The notes beneath the pieces were generated by a model that searched no databases, had not been told where the DNA came from, and worked only from the letters and a program-made list of their open reading frames with translations. This document shows positions 23,588 to 31,880 of a DNA stretch of 64,000 bases, piece by piece. Origin of the DNA: CAYWKS01 sp964458935 (GTDB lineage Bacteria; Planctomycetota; Phycisphaerae; Phycisphaerales; Zrk34); the NCBI GenBank assembly GCA_964458935.1, contig CAYWKS010000014.1, forward strand, positions 1 through 64,000, given 5' to 3'. How positions within the stretch are numbered: position 1 is the stretch's first letter; each line of letters begins with the position of its first letter. The position numbers and the translations under genes are program-made.

Positions 23588-24916
23588 ATGACCGATGATC
23601 TGGTGCTCATCATCTGTACGCCCGGCGCCGAGGCGCTGGGCCAAGACCTGCTTGAGCGTGTAGCCGGGGACTGGCCTGCGGGCGAGACCCCGACATTCCG
23701 CCTCGCGGCGCTGGACGACCTGCCGGACGACCCGGCCGCGGGCGTGTGCCCGGTCGTGTGGCTGGTCGACACCACCGATGACGACCGCCAGCCGCTCGCC
23801 GACGCCCTGGACCGGATCACGTTCGTCCAGGCGCCGGCCCTGCTCACCCGCACGGTCGAGCCCTACCCGCCGGGCACGTGCTACCAGCACGGCGTGGTCG
23901 TCGCCCCGCCGGACCAGCCGGCCGAGTCCCTGCGGGTGCTGATCAACACCCTGCTGGCCCAGGCCCACCACGTCGGCCACCTCCGCCAGGAGCTGTACCT
24001 GACGCAGCGGCACCACGGCGGGCTCCGCGGCCAGATGGACAAGCTCGACGAGGAACTCCGCCTCGCGGCCCAGGTCCAGCGCGAGTTCCTGCCCACGCAG
24101 ATGCCGGCCGTCGGCGACGTCGACGTGCAGGTGCTGTTCCGCCCCGCCAGCTACGTCAGCGGCGACATCTACGACGTGCAGCGGCTGGACGAGAAGCACA
24201 TCGGCATGTGGATCGCCGACGTTGTGGGCCACGGCGTCCCGGCGGCGCTGCTGACCATGTTCGTCCGCCGAGCGCTGCCGCTGAAGGAGATCGGCCCCAA
24301 CAACTACCGGCTGATCCCGCCCAACGAGGCGCTGTCGCGGCTCAACCGCGAGATGAGCCTCCGCGCCGCCGACAAGGTCCGCTTCGCCACCGCGTGCTAC
24401 GCCCTGATCAACTGCCAGACGCATGAGATGCGGCTGGCCCGCGCCGGCCACCCGTATCCGATGCTCCTGCGGGCCTCGGGCAAGATCGAGATGCTCAAGG
24501 CCGAAGGCGCCCTGCTCGGCGTCTTCCCCGAGGAGCAGTTCGAATGCCGCACCTACCAGCTCGAGCCCGGCGATCGGCTGCTGATGTATTCCGACGGGTT
24601 CGAGACGGCGTTCGGCGACGGCGAGCGCCACGACCTGTGCCGGTATCAGCGGGAGTTTGCGGCCCTGCGGCTGGGCACGCCCCGGCAGGCCATCACCCAC
24701 CTCGAGAATGTCATCGAGACCCATCCCGGCTCGCTGCACCAGGACGACGACATGACCGTGCTCATGACGAGCATCAGCCCCAAGCCGGCCGCGTCCACCA
24801 CCCCGACGGGCGCCGATGCCGACGCCCAGGCCCAGGCCGACGCCCAGGCCCAGGCCCAGGCCGACAACTCAGTCGACGAAGCCGGCGCTGCGGAGCTTGT
24901 CGACGTCGAGCGTTGA
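23588..24916 (+). CDS. SpoIIE/RsbU-type PP2C serine phosphatase with receiver-like N-terminus
   Basis: A 442-residue protein. The first 120 residues look like a receiver-type fold (VLIICTPG; VWLVDTTDDD) without the full acidic pocket. A linker helix (RGQMDKLDEELRLAAQVQREFLPTQ, quoted in part: LRLAAQVQREFLP) precedes a PP2C catalytic domain with SGDIYDV and WIADVVGHGVPAALL carrying the metal-binding Asp residues, and ending near DDDMTVLM. Such phosphatases act on anti-sigma-factor antagonists. No partner kinase or STAS protein is adjacent. The C-terminal 35 residues are an Ala/Gln/Asp repeat, and the last 48 bases overlap the end of ribE on the other strand. Confidence 0.85.
   Translation: MTDDLVLIICTPGAEALGQDLLERVAGDWPAGETPTFRLAALDDLPDDPAAGVCPVVWLVDTTDDDRQPLADALDRITFVQAPALLTRTVEPYPPGTCYQHGVVVAPPDQPAESLRVLINTLLAQAHHVGHLRQELYLTQRHHGGLRGQMDKLDEELRLAAQVQREFLPTQMPAVGDVDVQVLFRPASYVSGDIYDVQRLDEKHIGMWIADVVGHGVPAALLTMFVRRALPLKEIGPNNYRLIPPNEALSRLNREMSLRAADKVRFATACYALINCQTHEMRLARAGHPYPMLLRASGKIEMLKAEGALLGVFPEEQFECRTYQLEPGDRLLMYSDGFETAFGDGERHDLCRYQREFAALRLGTPRQAITHLENVIETHPGSLHQDDDMTVLMTSISPKPAASTTPTGADADAQAQADAQAQAQADNSVDEAGAAELVDVER
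24815..24865 (+). repeat. Short GCC-GAC/GCC-CAG tandem repeat encoding an Ala/Asp/Gln tail
   Basis: Codons GAC-GCC and CAG-GCC alternate about eight times near the 3' end of the phosphatase gene, giving D-A-D-A-Q-A-Q-A-type protein. It is in frame, so changes in copy number by whole units would keep the reading frame. It ends just before the convergent overlap with ribE. Confidence 0.7.
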
Positions 24917-25531
24917 CCGGCCGGGTCCGTGTATCTGAAGGTAGTGCACAACGGTTCGGGCGATCATGTCGGTCTCGATGTTGACGTGATCGCCGACCTG
25001 GCGTTCGCCGAGCGTGGTCAGGTCCAGTGTGGTGGGGATCAGGGCGACGTCGAACGCGTTGGCGTGGATGTCGACCGAGGCGATGGTCAACGAGACGCCG
25101 TCGATCGCGACCGAGCCCTTGGGTGCGAGGCAGGCCAGCGGGTCCGGATCGACGGTGACGCCGAGCCGCCATTCTTCCCCGCCGGCGTCGACGCGACTGA
25201 CGCGGCCGACGGCGTCGACGTGGCCCTGGACGAAGTGTCCGGCGATGGGCGTGTCGGCGGTGAGCGAGGCTTCGAGGTTGACGTGGCTGCCGGGCGCGAG
25301 CCGGCCGAGGTTGGTTCGCGCCAGCGTCTCCCGGACCACGTCAAAAACGAGCATGCCCGAGGGATCGCCTTCGTGGGGGGCGTGGGTGAGGCAGACGCCG
25401 TTGATCGCGATCGAGTCGCCGTGCGAGGGTGGGTAGTCCCAGCCGGCGGGGTCGATCAGCAGCCGCGCCCCGAACGCGTTGGTGGTGAGGGTGGCGAGTC
25501 GTCCTTTGCCAGTGATGATGCCTGTGAACAT
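24869..25531 (-). CDS. ribE: Riboflavin synthase alpha chain
   Basis: A 220-residue enzyme that dismutates two lumazine molecules to riboflavin. It begins MFTGIITGKGRL and has the two tandem lumazine-binding repeats of the family: the first with SIAINGVCLTHAP and a GHFVQGHVDAVG block, the second with SVAIDGVSLTIASV and a C-terminal DHVNIETDMIARTV. Length is normal. The stop lies inside the 3' end of the convergent phosphatase gene. The ATG is 7 bases after a TACACT element. Confidence 0.93.
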   Translation of the reverse strand: MFTGIITGKGRLATLTTNAFGARLLIDPAGWDYPPSHGDSIAINGVCLTHAPHEGDPSGMLVFDVVRETLARTNLGRLAPGSHVNLEASLTADTPIAGHFVQGHVDAVGRVSRVDAGGEEWRLGVTVDPDPLACLAPKGSVAIDGVSLTIASVDIHANAFDVALIPTTLDLTTLGERQVGDHVNIETDMIARTVVHYLQIHGPGRSTLDVDKLRSAGFVD

Positions 25532-25538
25532 GATCGCG

Positions 25539-25544
25539 AGTGTA
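25539..25544 (-). promoter_or_regulatory. -10-like element giving a leaderless ribE mRNA
   Basis: Reading leftward, TACACT, then 7 bases, then the ribE ATG. TTGGCG (25568-25563), four of six matches to a -35, lies 18 bases upstream of the hexamer. Confidence 0.55.
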
Positions 25545-25579
25545 CGAGCGGAGCGTTTCGGCCGCCAAGGTTCGGTGCG

Positions 25580-26401
25580 TCAGCCGGCCGGATCGACGCG
25601 GCCGCGGAGCCGCACGTGGCCGTCGCCGTCCCACGCGGCTTCGAGCCGACCGTGTTCGAGCCTCGCGGCGTTGCTGGCGATGGTGCAGCACATGGTGACG
25701 CCGGCGGCGCAGGCGGCGCCCAGGCCGAACCCCGAGACCCCGGCCGCGCCCCGGACGCGGTCCCACGATCGCACCCGCACCCAGCCCGGTTCGCCGATCT
25801 GGACGGCGTGGACGGCGACGGGCCCGTCGCTGACGCCGTGGGCGGCCAGCGCCTCGCCGACGGCCTGCAACTCGGCGCCGTCGAGGTCGTCGGTGAACAT
25901 GACCGCGTGGGCGCCTTCGAGGCCGAGCAGCGTCGCGATGGCGGTCTGGTCGTCGCCGAGGGGGATCTCGAAGGTGTGCGGCGGGTCGATGGACTCCAGG
26001 CCGTCGACGACGAGCCGGGCGTCGGTCGGGTTGAGCAGGGGTTTGCCGAGGTCGGCCTCGACCATGGCGGGGTCGCGTTTGAGGGCGAACAGGCCGACGG
26101 CCCGATCGCCGAAGCGCATCTCGGTCTCGGCGAGTTCGCCAGCGGTTGCGGCGCGCAGCCCGTGAAAGCCGCACAGCGCATCGACGCCGTCCGCCGGGCA
26201 GGGCTCGCCGGCCGGTGTGAAGACGTGCAGCCCGACCGCGGCGTCCATGTCGTTGCGCGGCGGGGTGACGACGACCAAGGCATCGACGTCGCCGGCGTCG
26301 GCGGTCATGCCGCTCAGCGCCTCGTTGAGGCTCTCGGCTGAAGGCAGCCCGGCTGCGACGCGGTAGGTCCGGCCGGCGGCTTTCCAGGTGGTGATGTCCA
26401 T
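25580..26401 (-). CDS. Diaminopimelate epimerase-like protein, one catalytic Cys missing
   Basis: A 273-residue protein that follows the two-lobed DapF/PhzF fold: ALVVVTPPRND and VGLHVFTPAGEPCPADGVDA in the first lobe, HAVMFTDDLDG and VRVRSWDRVRG in the second. DapF racemises LL- to meso-diaminopimelate using two cysteines. The first is kept (Cys77, ALCGFHG) but the second, normally in ACGTGACA, is replaced (SGFGLGAACA, Phe225), and the N-terminal GNDF-type motif is gone. It may be a paralogue with a different reaction or no activity. SD AAAGG precedes the ATG. ribE is downstream but has its own start element. Confidence 0.65.
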   Translation of the reverse strand: MDITTWKAAGRTYRVAAGLPSAESLNEALSGMTADAGDVDALVVVTPPRNDMDAAVGLHVFTPAGEPCPADGVDALCGFHGLRAATAGELAETEMRFGDRAVGLFALKRDPAMVEADLGKPLLNPTDARLVVDGLESIDPPHTFEIPLGDDQTAIATLLGLEGAHAVMFTDDLDGAELQAVGEALAAHGVSDGPVAVHAVQIGEPGWVRVRSWDRVRGAAGVSGFGLGAACAAGVTMCCTIASNAARLEHGRLEAAWDGDGHVRLRGRVDPAG

Positions 26402-26837
26402 GACGGGCCTTTCACGGCGGTAAGCGTTTGCGGCACACGATACGCGGCGGCGGGGTTTGAACGGGGCGGACCTCACGACAGAACGCGAGCCGGCCGGGCC
26501 CGCGGCGTCCGATAATATTGTGTCCGCCTCCCCCCTGCCTCCCCGAGGGTCCGCGGAATATAAATGCTTTTCAGCATATGGATTGCGGCGCGGCCGGGGG
26601 CGTGTCCGCCCCTTCTTTCGCGTGACCGGGCGGTCAATCGGCCGCAGCGATGGCGGCGTGGGTCCAAGGCGTCCGAGCGCGGGCGGTCCATGCGCGACAT
26701 GGTGGTCCTCCATAAAAGGCCGCCGTCCCGCTGCGATGCGCACCGCGACGGCGTTTATGGGATTGGAGCCAGTGAGCGTTGACGCAAGGCGTCGCGAGGC
26801 GGGCGTGTCCGTGCGCACCAAACGTGCGCGGGGCGTG
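26402..26837. other. Intergenic region with AT-rich patch and small hairpin
   Basis: About 436 bases between dtd and the dapF-like gene. It holds an AT-rich patch with ATGCT-tttc-AGCAT (about 26564-26580), a small stem-loop, and a TAATATT run near 26513. I saw no tRNA, SRP, tmRNA or RNase P RNA motif. One small open frame with a good ribosome-binding site is listed separately. Confidence 0.4.
26473..26700 (-). CDS. Possible small Arg-rich protein
   Basis: A 75-codon frame beginning MSRMDRPRSDALDPRRHRC. A strong Shine-Dalgarno sequence (GGAGG) sits 5 bases before its ATG, which is the main reason to list it. The composition is Arg-rich and otherwise low in information, as chance frames in this DNA often are. 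It is not recognised; it could equally be part of an untranslated leader. Confidence 0.25.
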   Translation of the reverse strand: MSRMDRPRSDALDPRRHRCGRLTARSRERRGGHAPGRAAIHMLKSIYIPRTLGEAGGRRTQYYRTPRARPARVLS

Positions 26838-27275
26838 TCAGCGGCTGTTGAGGGTGAGGGTGACCGGGCCGTCGGCCTCGCTGGTGATACGCATGTGTGC
26901 GGCGAAGCGGCCGGTCTGGGTGGAGATGCGTGCGGCGCATCGTGCGGCGAGTGCCTTGAAGAGCTGCTGCGCCAGCTCGGGCTGGGCGGCGTCGGTGAAG
27001 CTGGGCCGCGTGCCCTTGCGGGTCCGGCCGGCGAGGGTGAAGTTGGGGATCAGCAGGACGGACCCGCCGATGTCGGCGAGGGAGCGGTTCATGCGGCCGG
27101 CGTCATCGGCAAAGACGCGCAGGTCGATGAGTTTCGCGGCGAGCCAATCGGCGTCGGCCTCGGTGTCGCCGGCGACGACGCCGACGTACACGAGCAGGCC
27201 GCGATCGCATCGCCCGACGACCGCGTCATCGACGTTGCACGTAGCGTGGCGGACACGGGAGAGGATGGCGAGCAT
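26838..27275 (-). CDS. dtd: D-aminoacyl-tRNA deacylase
   Basis: A 145-residue enzyme that hydrolyses D-amino acids (and glycine) mischarged on tRNA. It begins MLAILSRVRHATCNVDD and has SVLLIPNFTLAGRTRKG, where most relatives have SQFTL (the active-site Thr is kept in FTL). The C-terminal Gly-Pro motif that excludes L-amino acids appears as DGPVTLTLNS. Length is normal. It lies 19 bases downstream of the GH67-like gene, probably in the same transcript. Confidence 0.88.
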   Translation of the reverse strand: MLAILSRVRHATCNVDDAVVGRCDRGLLVYVGVVAGDTEADADWLAAKLIDLRVFADDAGRMNRSLADIGGSVLLIPNFTLAGRTRKGTRPSFTDAAQPELAQQLFKALAARCAARISTQTGRFAAHMRITSEADGPVTLTLNSR

Positions 27276-27294
27276 GGGTGCGGGGGCGAGCGGG

Positions 27295-28926
27295 TCAATC
27301 GGTGAAGGTATCGGCGACGCGTTGGGTGAAGTCCCAGAGGTTGTCGGAGCGGAAGGCGCTGGCGGTGCCGCGGAAGTTGGCGTAGCGCTGGTGGTGGTTC
27401 CAGTGGCTCTGGCAGCGGTGGACGGCGTCGAGTGCGGCGCGGGCGTGTGTGCCGTTGCGCTTGCGCTGGCCGCGGCGGTAGGCGACCATGGCGGCGACGA
27501 GGTCGTGGAGGGTTTCGGCGAGTGACTCGGCGTATTCCATCTGGTGGATGAGGGTCTGGCCGACGCGCTCGCCGAGGCTGGTGGCGGTCTGCTGGATGGC
27601 TCGGCGGTCGTGTGCGACGCGTTCGACGGCGCGCTGCTTCTCGGCGACGGCCTGGTCGAGTGCGGTGTCGCTGAGGCGCTGGATGATCCGCCAGCCGGCC
27701 TCGGCGTCGATGTTGTCGTCCTGGATGAAGTTGCCGGAGGGGTACCAGGGGTCGGCGCGGGCGGCGGCGAACGGGCCGACGTAGAACATCTCCAGCGCGG
27801 TCTGGGTGGAGTGGGTCAGGGCGGCGTGGATGGCGGCGAGGGTGGCGGGGTCTGGGCACTCGAGGTGATCGCGGATCCAGGTGCGGGCGAGGTCGTCGAG
27901 GTGGGCCTTGGGGTTGGCGGCGAGGGCGGGCACGGCGACGACGTTGGCGTCGATCCACATCTCGGCGTCGGGCCCGATGTAGGGCCCGCCGTAGCCCCCG
28001 CCGCGGACCCACGCCCACAGGCCGGCGAGGTTGACCTTGCCGGCGGCCTCGGCGAGGCCGATCGTGTGGTCGACCTCGGGCATGCCGTCGCGCCAGAGCG
28101 GCGGCTGGTAGTTGGGCATCGCACCCTTGCCCTCGAACTCGCGCTGGCATTCGAGCTCGTAGAGGATTGGCCGATCGCCGAACGCCAGCGACGACGCGTT
28201 CCAGCGCTGGTAGCGCCAGAAGTCGGTCTGGGTGAACTTGAACGAGAGGATGAGCTTGTCGTTGTCTTCGGGCAGCCGGGGCGCGAGCTGGGAGGCGAGG
28301 TCGGCCACGTCGTGGAACCCGCCGGGGCGATGGTTCCAGGCGCGGACGATGAGCCGGCGTCCGAGTCGGCGGACCACCAGGTCGTGGTAGAAGCTGATGT
28401 AGCGTGCGAGGCGGTCGACCTTGCCGAGTGCGCTGCACCGGGCGCAGTGCGGCGTGTAGATGTCGTTGCCCTCGAGGAAGGGGGTGCGGTGGGCCTCGTT
28501 CTCACCGAGGCGGAGGACGATGCCGGCGATGTCCGGGAAGCGGGCGACCAGGGCGTCGATGCACTGGCCGGTCATGTCGAGCAGCTCTTCGGACGCGGGG
28601 CAGAGGGTCTTGGACTCGCGGACGCAGGTCATGGCCGACCCGACGAGCTCGAAGGCGAGCGTGGGAGCGTCGACGAAGACGTAGACGTCGAGCCCGGCGG
28701 CGCGGGCGTTTTCGATGGTCTGCTCGACCGAATCGTAGAGCTCGCCGACCCAACGACGCAGCTCGCCGGCGGCGAGGGTGTCGGGGGTGAGCAGGCCGCT
28801 GAGCGCGGTGGTCTCGTAGAGCACGATGCCGTTGTACCCCAGGGACCGGAGCAGCTTGGGGTCTCGGAACCGGGTCTCGGCGCGGGGTTCGCCGGGGTTG
28901 TCGAGGATCGTGGCAAGGACGAGCAT
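27295..28926 (-). CDS. GH67-like (alpha-glucuronidase-related) TIM-barrel protein
   Basis: A 543-residue protein without a signal peptide. The pattern of barrel strands and acidic residues, and the segments IAGIVLRLGENEA, ILYELECQREFEG and LAGLWAWVRGGGYGG, recall the catalytic barrel of GH67 alpha-glucuronidases, which remove glucuronic acid from xylan fragments. It lacks the N-terminal GH67 domain, and I cannot place the catalytic acids with confidence, so substrate and activity are open. A Cys pair in HCARCSALG is unusual. It lies between rnc and dtd on the same strand. TACAAA stands 10 bases before the ATG. Confidence 0.55.
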   Translation of the reverse strand: MLVLATILDNPGEPRAETRFRDPKLLRSLGYNGIVLYETTALSGLLTPDTLAAGELRRWVGELYDSVEQTIENARAAGLDVYVFVDAPTLAFELVGSAMTCVRESKTLCPASEELLDMTGQCIDALVARFPDIAGIVLRLGENEAHRTPFLEGNDIYTPHCARCSALGKVDRLARYISFYHDLVVRRLGRRLIVRAWNHRPGGFHDVADLASQLAPRLPEDNDKLILSFKFTQTDFWRYQRWNASSLAFGDRPILYELECQREFEGKGAMPNYQPPLWRDGMPEVDHTIGLAEAAGKVNLAGLWAWVRGGGYGGPYIGPDAEMWIDANVVAVPALAANPKAHLDDLARTWIRDHLECPDPATLAAIHAALTHSTQTALEMFYVGPFAAARADPWYPSGNFIQDDNIDAEAGWRIIQRLSDTALDQAVAEKQRAVERVAHDRRAIQQTATSLGERVGQTLIHQMEYAESLAETLHDLVAAMVAYRRGQRKRNGTHARAALDAVHRCQSHWNHHQRYANFRGTASAFRSDNLWDFTQRVADTFTD

Positions 28927-29050
28927 GGTGCTGTGATTTGTAGCAGGCGGCGGGGTACGTCGCCACTATTTGCCACCATGCAAAGGCGAGGCCAAAGCGG
29001 CGCGGGGCGGGGCGATCGGCGGCGGGCGTTTCGCCACGGCGGCGGTGCGG

Positions 29051-29767
29051 CTAGGGCTGGTCGGCGGTCTGGGGTTGGAGGATGCGCAGCTCGTGCAGGG
29101 CGTTGAGGGCGGCGTTCTGCTCGGCTTCCTTCTTGCTGGCGCCCCAGGCGGGGGGGAAGCGGCGGCCGCCGATCTCCGCGGCGATCTCGAAGCACTTGCT
29201 GTGGTCGGGGCCCTTCTCGTCGAGCAGGTGATAGGTCGGCAGGTCGCTCTGCGTCCGCTGGGCGTGCTGCTGGAGGAGCGACTTGTAGTTGTTCATGTGG
29301 GTCGAGTCCTCGGCCTCCTCGATCTCGGCGGCCATGTGTTCGAGGATGAACCGCCGCGCCGCGGGCATGCCGCCGTCGAGGTAGATCGCGGCGACGATGG
29401 ACTCGTAGACGGCCGCGGCGACGCTCGACGGCAGGTCGGCGCGGCTGCTCATGCCCTTGCCCAGCGTCAGCAGGTCGGTCAGCCCGATCTTGTCGCTGAT
29501 CTTGGCGCAGATGCGGCGGCTGACCACGGCGCTCTTGATCTTGGTCAGGTCGCCTTCGCGCAGGTCGGTGTAGCGGTGGTACAGGTCTTCGCAAACCACC
29601 AACCCGAGGATGGCGTCGCCGAAGAACTCCATCCGCTCGTTGGACTGGAGGCGATCGTCGGCGACCGACGCGTGCGTGAGGGCCTCGACGAGCAATTGCT
29701 CGTTGACGAAGCGATAGCCGATGATCTGTTCGGCGCGTTCGACGATGTGGTGCTCAGTGTCGGCCAT
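29051..29767 (-). CDS. rnc: Ribonuclease III
   Basis: A 238-residue double-strand-specific endoribonuclease for rRNA and mRNA processing. The signature NERMEFFGDAILGLVV and the second acidic site ESIVAAIYLDGG are intact. The C-terminal dsRNA-binding domain ends with WGASKKEAEQNAALNAL. The ATG at 29767 gives a normal length and has AGGG upstream; a GTG at 29803 would add 12 residues. A TTGACA-containing promoter lies about 60-85 bases upstream, divergent from the peptidase gene. Confidence 0.93.
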   Translation of the reverse strand: MADTEHHIVERAEQIIGYRFVNEQLLVEALTHASVADDRLQSNERMEFFGDAILGLVVCEDLYHRYTDLREGDLTKIKSAVVSRRICAKISDKIGLTDLLTLGKGMSSRADLPSSVAAAVYESIVAAIYLDGGMPAARRFILEHMAAEIEEAEDSTHMNNYKSLLQQHAQRTQSDLPTYHLLDEKGPDHSKCFEIAAEIGGRRFPPAWGASKKEAEQNAALNALHELRILQPQTADQP

Positions 29768-29826
29768 CGCTGCCCTGATGGAGGTGTCGGGATGGTGCGG
29801 CACGCGGACGGGGTCGCTTTTGCATA

Positions 29827-29853
29827 ATTAGAGCACGATCGTCCACTTGTCAA
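29827..29853 (-). promoter_or_regulatory. Probable promoter of rnc
   Basis: Reading leftward: TTGACA (29853-29848), 15 bases, TCTAAT (29832-29827). Both hexamers are good; the spacer is two bases short of ideal. It overlaps the oppositely directed promoter of the S55 peptidase-like gene. Confidence 0.5.
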
Positions 29854-29875
29854 TTGAATTGTGCCCGACTACTTT
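29847..29875 (+). promoter_or_regulatory. Probable promoter of the S55 peptidase-like gene
   Basis: TTGTCA (29847-29852), 17 bases, TACTTT (29870-29875), then 6 bases and the ATG at 29882. The mRNA would be leaderless. Its -35 overlaps the -35 of the rnc promoter on the other strand, so the two may compete. Confidence 0.55.
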
Positions 29876-29881
29876 GCCGTC

Positions 29882-31864
29882 ATGAGATATTGGGCCACAA
29901 CAGTGCTGGCGGCGTTCTGGATCGGTCTGAGCGTGGCCAGCGTCGCCGCGGCCGCGCCCAGGCCGGCCGACTTCGACCCCCGCCGTCACATGGCGGTCGA
30001 CGAGGTGCGGCCCGGGATGGTCGGCTACGGCCGCACCGTGTACCACGGCACCGAGGTCGAGACATTCGACGTCGAGGTGGTCAGCGTCGAGCACGGCTGG
30101 CAGCCCGGCAAGAGCGTGGTGTGGATCCGCTGCACCGACGAGCGCATGCAGCAGCTCGGCCCGGTCAGCGGGATGAGCGGCTCGCCGATCTACCTCTGGC
30201 CGATCGGCACCGAGCCCGGCGATCGCCGGGCCGGCGACGGCGGCCGGATGATCGGCGCCTTCGCCTACGGGTTCGGGATGGGCAAGGACTGCTACGCCGG
30301 CGTCCAACCGATCGAGCAGATGCTCGCGGCCAGCGAGCGGTCCCGGATGCCCGACGCCGACGGCGCGCCGGGCGGCGGGGCTGACCAGACGGGCGGCGGC
30401 GAGTCCAGGGGCGACGCCGTCGCGCTGGCCCACGCGGTGGCGGCGCTGAAGCAGTCGGGCTTGCCCGAGGCGCAGACGTGGCGGACCCGGGCGCTGGCGG
30501 AACTGGTGGACCTGGAGCCGGCGTCGCGGCCGGCGGCGCCGCGCAGCCCGGGCCGCAGCCAACGGATGATGTTGCCGCTGATGGTCGGCAGCGCCCGTCA
30601 GGCGGAGCTGCTCCGCCCGTTGCTGGAGCCGCGGGGCGTGCGACCCGTCGCCGGCGGCGGGCCGACCGGCATGCCCCCGCGATGGATCGATGCGCGGTCG
30701 ATCGCGATCGAGCCCGGCGGGGTCGCCGCGGTCCCGCTGGTCACCGGGGACATGGTGCTGCCCGCGGTCGGCACGATCACCGAGGTCCTCCGCGACGACG
30801 CGGGCAACATCCGCCGCATCCTCGCGTTCGGGCACTCTTTCAACGGCACCGGTGAGGTGAACCTGCCGTTCGCGACGGGCTTCGTGCATTATGTCCAGCC
30901 GAGCCTGATATCCAGCTTCAAGCTCGGCGGGGCCGGCCAGGTCATCGGCGCGCTGATCAACGACGAGATGACCGCGGTCGTGGGCGCCCCGGGGATCGAG
31001 CATCCGTTCGCCCCGTCGATCGTGCGGGTGGACTGGCCCGGGGAGTCGCGGGACCAGACCTACCGGTACCAGCTCGCGCGCGAGCCGTTCTTCACGCCGT
31101 TGCTCGCGGGGATGACGGCGGCGAACAGCGTCACGTCCGACACGGCGATCCCGCCCTACCACACGCTGGAGGCCGAGACGACGATGCGGTTCACCAACGG
31201 CCGGTCGCTGGACGTACGGACGCTCGCCCCCGGCGGCATGGCGGGGATGCTGATGTGGGAGATGATCGGGCCGATGAGCCTGCTGACCGACAGCCCGTAC
31301 GGCAAGACGCACCTGGAGCGGGTCGAGACGACGGTGCGCGTGCGGGAGCAGATGCGGCAGGCGGAGCTGACGGACCTGACGGTTCGCCAGCCGCGCGTCG
31401 CGCCCGGCGAGCGGCTCCGCGTCGACGTGGAACTGCTGCCGTTCCGCGGCGAGCCGATCCGCGTGTCATGCGCGCTGGACATTCCCGACGACGCGCCGGA
31501 GGGCGGCTACGCGCTGACGATCGGCGGGGCGTCGTCCTACTGGCACCGGTACATGGAAGCGCACCCGCACCTGCAGCGGATCACCGACTACGACGCGTTG
31601 TTCGAGATGGTCCAGCGCATGGCGGGCCTGCGATCCGACGCGATCTACCTGCTGCTGACGATGAACCAGCCGCAGGTGGCGATCGGGCGGCGCGAGATGC
31701 CGGACCTGCCGTCCAGCCGCCGCGCGATGCTGCTGCAGGCGACCTCCAGCGTTGCCACGCCATACCTCAAGACCATCGAGAAGACCGAACCGCTCGACTA
31801 CGTCGTGCAGGGCGAAGTCCGCCTGCCCATCAAGATCAAGCGTCAGCCCGACGGGGACGACTGA
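29882..31864 (+). CDS. Secreted SpoIVB-type (S55) serine peptidase-like protein
   Basis: A 660-residue protein with a signal peptide (MRYWATTVLAAFWIGLSV... to about residue 26). The S55 pattern follows: GMVGYGRTVYHG, the candidate nucleophile in GPVSGMSGSPIYLW, then RMIGAFAYGFGMGKDCYAG and, much later, the candidate His in RILAFGHSFNGTGEVNLPFA. SpoIVB itself is a sporulation signalling protease; this organism type does not sporulate, and envelope relatives of unknown function are known in Gram-negatives. A long C-terminal region (residues 400-660) is beta-rich without a recognised family. The propeller protein follows 16 bases later, so they are likely co-expressed in the envelope. Confidence 0.75.
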   Translation: MRYWATTVLAAFWIGLSVASVAAAAPRPADFDPRRHMAVDEVRPGMVGYGRTVYHGTEVETFDVEVVSVEHGWQPGKSVVWIRCTDERMQQLGPVSGMSGSPIYLWPIGTEPGDRRAGDGGRMIGAFAYGFGMGKDCYAGVQPIEQMLAASERSRMPDADGAPGGGADQTGGGESRGDAVALAHAVAALKQSGLPEAQTWRTRALAELVDLEPASRPAAPRSPGRSQRMMLPLMVGSARQAELLRPLLEPRGVRPVAGGGPTGMPPRWIDARSIAIEPGGVAAVPLVTGDMVLPAVGTITEVLRDDAGNIRRILAFGHSFNGTGEVNLPFATGFVHYVQPSLISSFKLGGAGQVIGALINDEMTAVVGAPGIEHPFAPSIVRVDWPGESRDQTYRYQLAREPFFTPLLAGMTAANSVTSDTAIPPYHTLEAETTMRFTNGRSLDVRTLAPGGMAGMLMWEMIGPMSLLTDSPYGKTHLERVETTVRVREQMRQAELTDLTVRQPRVAPGERLRVDVELLPFRGEPIRVSCALDIPDDAPEGGYALTIGGASSYWHRYMEAHPHLQRITDYDALFEMVQRMAGLRSDAIYLLLTMNQPQVAIGRREMPDLPSSRRAMLLQATSSVATPYLKTIEKTEPLDYVVQGEVRLPIKIKRQPDGDD

Positions 31865-31880
31865 CCGCCGATACCGGAGC

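Noticed and set aside
27544..29106. 520-codon + strand frame opposite the GH67-like gene
   Set aside because: Val/Gly/Glu-rich mirror frame without domains; typical shadow of a GC-rich gene.
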